A DNA stretch of 6,124 bases from CALBLZ01 sp041917855. GTDB lineage: Bacteria > Patescibacteriota > UBA1384 > CAILIB01. The notes below the pieces were generated by a model. It had not been told where the DNA came from, did no database searches, and worked only from the letters and a program-made list of their open reading frames with translations. Shown one piece after another: positions 1 through 6,124 of this stretch. Made by a program: the position numbers and the translations under genes. Every line of letters starts with the position of its first letter. Position 1 is the first letter of the stretch. The stretch spans positions 1-6,124 of the forward strand of contig JAYRWT010000029.1 in assembly GCA_041917855.1 (NCBI GenBank), in the 5' to 3' direction.

Positions 1-81
1 GTAAAACCAGAAACACCACAGAACTATGACCGTCCAATTCCTTATATTTACAACAGTCAAAAAATTGAGGCTAAACGATGA
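1..81 (+). CDS. C-terminal end of an upstream gene, possibly the cognate toxin (partial)
   Basis: The first frame is open from base 1 to a TGA at 79-81 and encodes 26 residues, ending PYIYNSQKIEAKR. The gene starts outside the window. Its stop overlaps the start of the next gene in an ATGA, the usual sign of translationally coupled partners. Because the next gene looks like an immunity protein, this tail is most simply the end of a toxin, perhaps the C-terminal domain of an Rhs or other polymorphic-toxin protein. That identity is inferred from position only: 26 residues are too few to name a toxin family, and I recognise no catalytic motif. A chance open frame of this length is possible, but the neat overlap argues against it. 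Confidence 0.5.
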   Translation, partial: VKPETPQNYDRPIPYIYNSQKIEAKR

Positions 82-404
82 AAAAAATCATTAGTGCATT
101 TCTTGTAATTTTTCTTTATACATCATTAGACATCAACCCCTATGCAGTCAGACCATCTTCAACCGCTGTTGTGCCTGATAGTGCAACAGCCCAACAAATT
201 GGTCAAATTTTGTTACTTCGGAAATTTGGTATGCGTGAAACACAGTATTTTCCTCTCATCATAACAGAAAGTAAAGATAAAAAAGTCTGGGAGCTTGAAG
301 GGAAAATACCCATAAAAAAGGGCTATGGTTATATGGGGGGTGTACCTTATATTCATATTCGCAAAAGTGATTGTTGTGTGCTGAAAATTATGCATGGCAA
401 ATAG
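78..404 (+). CDS. NTF2-fold immunity protein, YbbC/YhhH-like, with N-terminal signal or anchor
   Basis: This 108-residue protein probably neutralises a polymorphic toxin made by the gene just upstream. The family call rests on a pattern I recognise from the NTF2-fold immunity family that includes E. coli YbbC and YhhH, which sit in Rhs loci: VVPDSATAQQIGQILL (31-46, a helix after a VP-D/E start), VWELEGKIP (70-78), then GGVPYIHIRKSD (87-98) and the closing HGK (106-108). Residues 1-17 are KK followed by a hydrophobic run (IISAFLVIFLYTSL), so the protein is likely exported or membrane-anchored. A cleavage after PYA (23) is possible but weak, and with no lipobox cysteine it is not a lipoprotein. 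Two adjacent cysteines lie at 99-100. GAGG at 67-70, 7 nt before the ATG, supports this start and lies inside the end of the upstream frame. The length is normal for the family. The toxin it pairs with cannot be read from this window. Confidence 0.75.
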   Translation: MKKIISAFLVIFLYTSLDINPYAVRPSSTAVVPDSATAQQIGQILLLRKFGMRETQYFPLIITESKDKKVWELEGKIPIKKGYGYMGGVPYIHIRKSDCCVLKIMHGK

Positions 405-446
405 TTTTCACAACAAAATGTATATTGGCAAGGATATTTCGACTAA

Positions 447-545
447 GCTCAACAACCGTACAGCGAAAGTGAACTCGGTGACTTCGGAGTTCGCAACTAT
501 GAATCGGAAACAGGCAGATTTCTAATCGTTGATTGGACTGTATAG
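447..545 (+). pseudogene. Rhs/YD-repeat core fragment, broken
   Basis: The frame ending at TAG 543-545 reads YSESELGDFGVRNYESETGRFLIVDWTV when taken in two parts (YSESELGDFGVRN, then YESETGRFLIVDWTV). This matches the end of the Rhs-associated core, whose usual form is close to DFGVRKYDxETGRFxSVDPL. The match stops just after VD, where intact proteins continue with PL and a variable toxin tip; here WTV and a stop follow. Upstream in the same frame is TAA at 444-446, and no good start or ribosome binding site is visible, so this is a remnant, not a gene. The same frame is that of the immunity gene, which ends at 404. Such core scraps are typical of Rhs loci where toxin tips have been swapped and old ends left downstream. 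The 405-446 gap shows no recognisable coding match. Confidence 0.6.
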
Positions 546-556
546 TTTAATAAACG

Positions 557-591
557 CCAAAAGCCGTACATGATATATGTACGGCTTTTGG
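557..591. terminator. Hairpin terminator, probably bidirectional
   Basis: A perfect 14-bp inverted repeat, CCAAAAGCCGTACA (557-570) and TGTACGGCTTTTGG (578-591), surrounds a 7-nt loop. The GC-rich inner stem is followed on either strand by a TTTT run, the usual look of a two-way intrinsic terminator. It lies 8 bp past the 3' end of 5S and 11 bp past the broken Rhs frame, so it would stop both the rRNA operon and plus-strand transcripts. A second T-run on the minus strand (591-600, GTTTTTCTTC) follows directly after the 5S closing helix and may help. Confidence 0.8.
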
Positions 592-599
592 AAGAAAAA

Positions 600-715
600 C
601 CCGGCAGCGACTTACTCTCCCACTCCCCGACGGGAGCAGTACCATCAGCTCAGCAGGTCTTAACTACTCTGTTCGGAATGGGAAGAGGTGTGACCCCTGC
701 GATATAGCCACCAAG
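600..715 (-). rRNA. rrf: 5S ribosomal RNA
   Basis: 5S rRNA is part of the large ribosomal subunit. On the minus strand the gene runs from CTTGGTGGC to GCTGCCGGG, which pair as a 9-bp helix I with several G-U pairs. Between them lie the conserved CCCATTCCGAACAGAG and the GATGGTACTGC stretch. The length of about 116 nt is normal. It is the last gene of the operon, 127 bp after 23S and just before the terminator. Ends are set by helix I and may be off by 1-3 nt. Confidence 0.93.
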
Positions 716-842
716 TATAGAATATGGTAATATTGATAATTATTCATTGTTGTCATCGAACAATAGACAAGGCAATTATATTACCGAGTCATGAAGATGC
801 GGGCTCAAACTGAGCCACGACACCTGTAGAGGACTTACTTTA
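716..842 (-). other. 23S-5S spacer with 3' arm of the 23S processing stem
   Basis: This 127-bp spacer has no gene. It holds the 3' partner sequences of the pre-23S processing stem at 787-799 and 822-836. Between those two blocks is a small hairpin, GGCTCA (802-807), loop AAC, TGAGCC (811-816), which would stick out of the stem. The rest (716-786) is AT-rich with no feature I recognise. Confidence 0.7.
787..842. repeat. Pre-23S processing stem, 3' arm
   Basis: Two blocks here are inverted copies of blocks on the far side of 23S. AGTCATGAAGATG (787-799) matches CATCTTCATGACT (3673-3685) perfectly over 13 bp. ACCTGTAGAGGACTT (822-836) matches AAGTCTCCTACAGGT (3636-3650) over 15 bp, with one G-U pair and one mismatch in RNA. 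In the transcript they would pair and bring the two ends of pre-23S together, the standard substrate for RNase III. Confidence 0.8.
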
Positions 843-3633
<2,791 letters not shown>

Positions 3634-3685
3634 AAAAGTCTCCTACAGGTATTGTCGCTTTGTTGTGCACGACATCTTCATGACT
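3634..3685. repeat. Pre-23S processing stem, 5' arm
   Basis: This is the inverted partner of the arm at 787-842. It holds AAGTCTCCTACAGGT (3636-3650) and CATCTTCATGACT (3673-3685). The inner block directly abuts the 23S 5' end, so the stem continues into helix 1 of the mature rRNA. Confidence 0.8.
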
Positions 3686-3961
3686 TGATAATATCGTATC
3701 ATGACCTGTTTGATGGTTTGTAATGAGTATAATTATTAATATTACGCGTCTATCTTGGCTCGCAATATATCTACGAATTATATATTCGTTTACGGATATT
3801 TCTATCCGCTGATTGCTTAACAGGGTTTTTCTTCTCAGTAAAGCGGAACATGAATGTACTCATTCATGATGATTCTTTATCATTCTTTACTGCAATTATG
3901 TTGTCAATGTACTCTGCGCAATACTATTCTGTTGAATATACTGCGACTTTTATTTTTCTTG
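3686..3961 (-). other. tRNA-Ala to 23S spacer, no gene, several hairpins
   Basis: The gene-free spacer is AT-rich. It contains a nested structure: outer arms CAGTAAAG (3836-3843) and CTTTACTG (3885-3892), and inside them CATGAATG (3849-3856), loop TACT, CATTCATG (3861-3868). A second hairpin is CGGATA (3793-3798), loop TTTC, TATCCG (3803-3808). On the minus strand GTACATTGACAAC (3900-3912) resembles the boxA antitermination element that often precedes 23S, but the match is loose. I see no tRNA or open frame here. Confidence 0.55.
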
Positions 3962-4034
3962 TGGATCCGAACGGGATCGAACCGATGACCTCCTGAATGC
4001 AAATCAGGCGCTCTCCCAGCTGAGCTACGGACCC
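3962..4034 (-). tRNA. tRNA-Ala, anticodon TGC
   Basis: On the minus strand this 73-nt gene folds as a full cloverleaf. The acceptor is GGGTCCG/CGGATCC with a G3-U70 pair, the identity mark for alanyl-tRNA synthetase. The D arm is GCTC/GAGC, and the anticodon stem CCTGA/TCAGG holds loop TTTGCAT. The T loop is TTCGATC, closed by ATCGG/CCGTT, so position 50-64 is a U-U mismatch. The discriminator is A73 and CCA is not encoded (CAA follows), so CCA must be added by a nucleotidyltransferase. It lies second in the 16S-23S spacer, the usual place. Confidence 0.96.
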
Positions 4035-4090
4035 ATGATCTTGTTCCGACACTAACGCTATGATGACGATTTGTTCTCATAGGTTGAGTG

Positions 4091-5847
<1,757 letters not shown>

Positions 5848-5980
5848 ATTTTTAACGTGTTTGTTTCCTTGTTCAAGGTTTGCGATTGCTACTGCTATAA
5901 AAAATTGACTGCTCAATTGTACTACACTTGTGTGTACTGACTACAATATCCCAAAACGTAATCGTCTCGAAATATCGTAA

Positions 5981-6005
5981 TTCTATCCTCTGTTTTCAAA
6001 GTACG
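5981..6005. repeat. Pre-16S processing stem, 5' arm
   Basis: This is the inverted partner of 4202-4226, about 134 nt upstream of the mature 16S 5' end. In the transcript it reads CGTACTTTG, then AAAACAGAGGATAGAA, and pairs with the 16S trailer over 25 bp with one mismatch. Confidence 0.85.
5992..6004 (-). promoter_or_regulatory. boxA-like antitermination element
   Basis: The minus strand reads GTACTTTGAAAAC, close to the boxA form TGTTCTTTGAAAAC known from other bacteria, where NusB and S10 bind and keep polymerase on the rRNA operon. It overlaps the processing-stem arm, so the resemblance could partly reflect that constraint. The call is from resemblance only. Confidence 0.4.
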
Positions 6006-6066
6006 CTCTCTTGCTTTGTCCTTCGCTCCCGCCTTAGTTGTGACTACTGCGTTCGCGATAGGACTG

Positions 6067-6097
6067 CAAAATTAAGGACTTTTTCCATATAAACAAA
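6067..6097 (-). promoter_or_regulatory. Bacteroidota-type rRNA promoter (-33/-7)
   Basis: On the minus strand TTTG (6094-6097) is followed after exactly 19 bp by TAATTTTG (6067-6074). This fits the Bacteroidota primary sigma consensus TTTG and TAnnTTTG. Transcription should start near 6060-6063, giving a leader of about 215 nt. Upstream bases 6098-6124 are very AT-rich with A/T runs, which may serve as an UP-like element. No good E. coli type TTGACA/TATAAT pair is seen. Confidence 0.75.
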
Positions 6098-6124
6098 TTT
6101 ATTGCGAAACTTTTTTTGAAAAAA

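Larger units (their letters stand above)
5848..6062 (-). other. rRNA operon leader
   Basis: The transcribed leader of about 215 nt lies between promoter and mature 16S. It carries the 5' arm of the 16S stem (5981-6005), a small hairpin AATTGA/TCAATT (5903-5908 with 5913-5918), and a boxA-like element. No open frame with a credible start is present. Confidence 0.7.

Noticed and set aside
213..395. Minus-strand 60-codon open frame
   Set aside because: It is a shadow of the immunity gene at 78-404, with no ribosome binding site and no recognisable motif.
418..525. Short plus-strand frame starting ATG at 418 (about 35 codons)
   Set aside because: It overlaps the Rhs core fragment in another frame, lacks a Shine-Dalgarno sequence and resembles nothing I know; the Rhs frame explains the sequence better.

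Overview
The window holds one complete bacterial rRNA operon on the minus strand. Read 5'->3' in its own direction the order is promoter, leader, 16S, tRNA-Ile(GAT), tRNA-Ala(TGC), 23S, 5S, terminator. To the left, on the plus strand and converging on the operon, lies the ragged end of a polymorphic-toxin (Rhs-type) locus. The rRNA genes fill about 600-5850; almost every open frame there is an antisense or shadow frame and is not annotated.

The organism is most likely a member of Bacteroidota or a close FCB-group relative. The operon promoter is a textbook Bacteroidota one: TTTG, 19 bp, then TAATTTTG, which fits TAnnTTTG. The 16S is not that of a typical Bacteroidia member. The stretch where the common CFB probe site lies reads TGGACCGTGTCTCAGTTCC, and the V4 stretch AGATATCAGGAGGAACACC also differs from the usual Bacteroidia form. 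From memory this points to a deep lineage such as Ignavibacteria or Kapabacteria, but that placement is tentative and needs a 16S search. The anti-Shine-Dalgarno sequence CCTCC is intact.

Region by region: 1-81 is the C-terminal tail of a plus-strand gene that enters from the left. 78-404 is a small secreted or membrane-anchored protein that I recognise as an NTF2-fold immunity protein of the YbbC/YhhH type; it overlaps the upstream gene by ATGA. 447-545 is a broken piece of an Rhs/YD-repeat core, cut just where the conserved core ends. 557-591 is a perfect 14-bp hairpin, probably a terminator shared by both converging units. 600-715 is 5S, 716-842 a spacer, 843-3633 23S, 3634-3961 a spacer, 3962-4034 tRNA-Ala, 4091-4164 tRNA-Ile, 4165-4356 a spacer, 4357-5847 16S, 5848-6062 the leader, and 6067-6097 the promoter.

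Both large rRNAs are bracketed by long inverted repeats that would form processing stems in the precursor transcript. The toxin-locus end looks like an immunity gene followed by an orphan or displaced Rhs tip. The toxin gene itself is outside the window except for its presumed last 26 residues, so no complete new system can be shown here.
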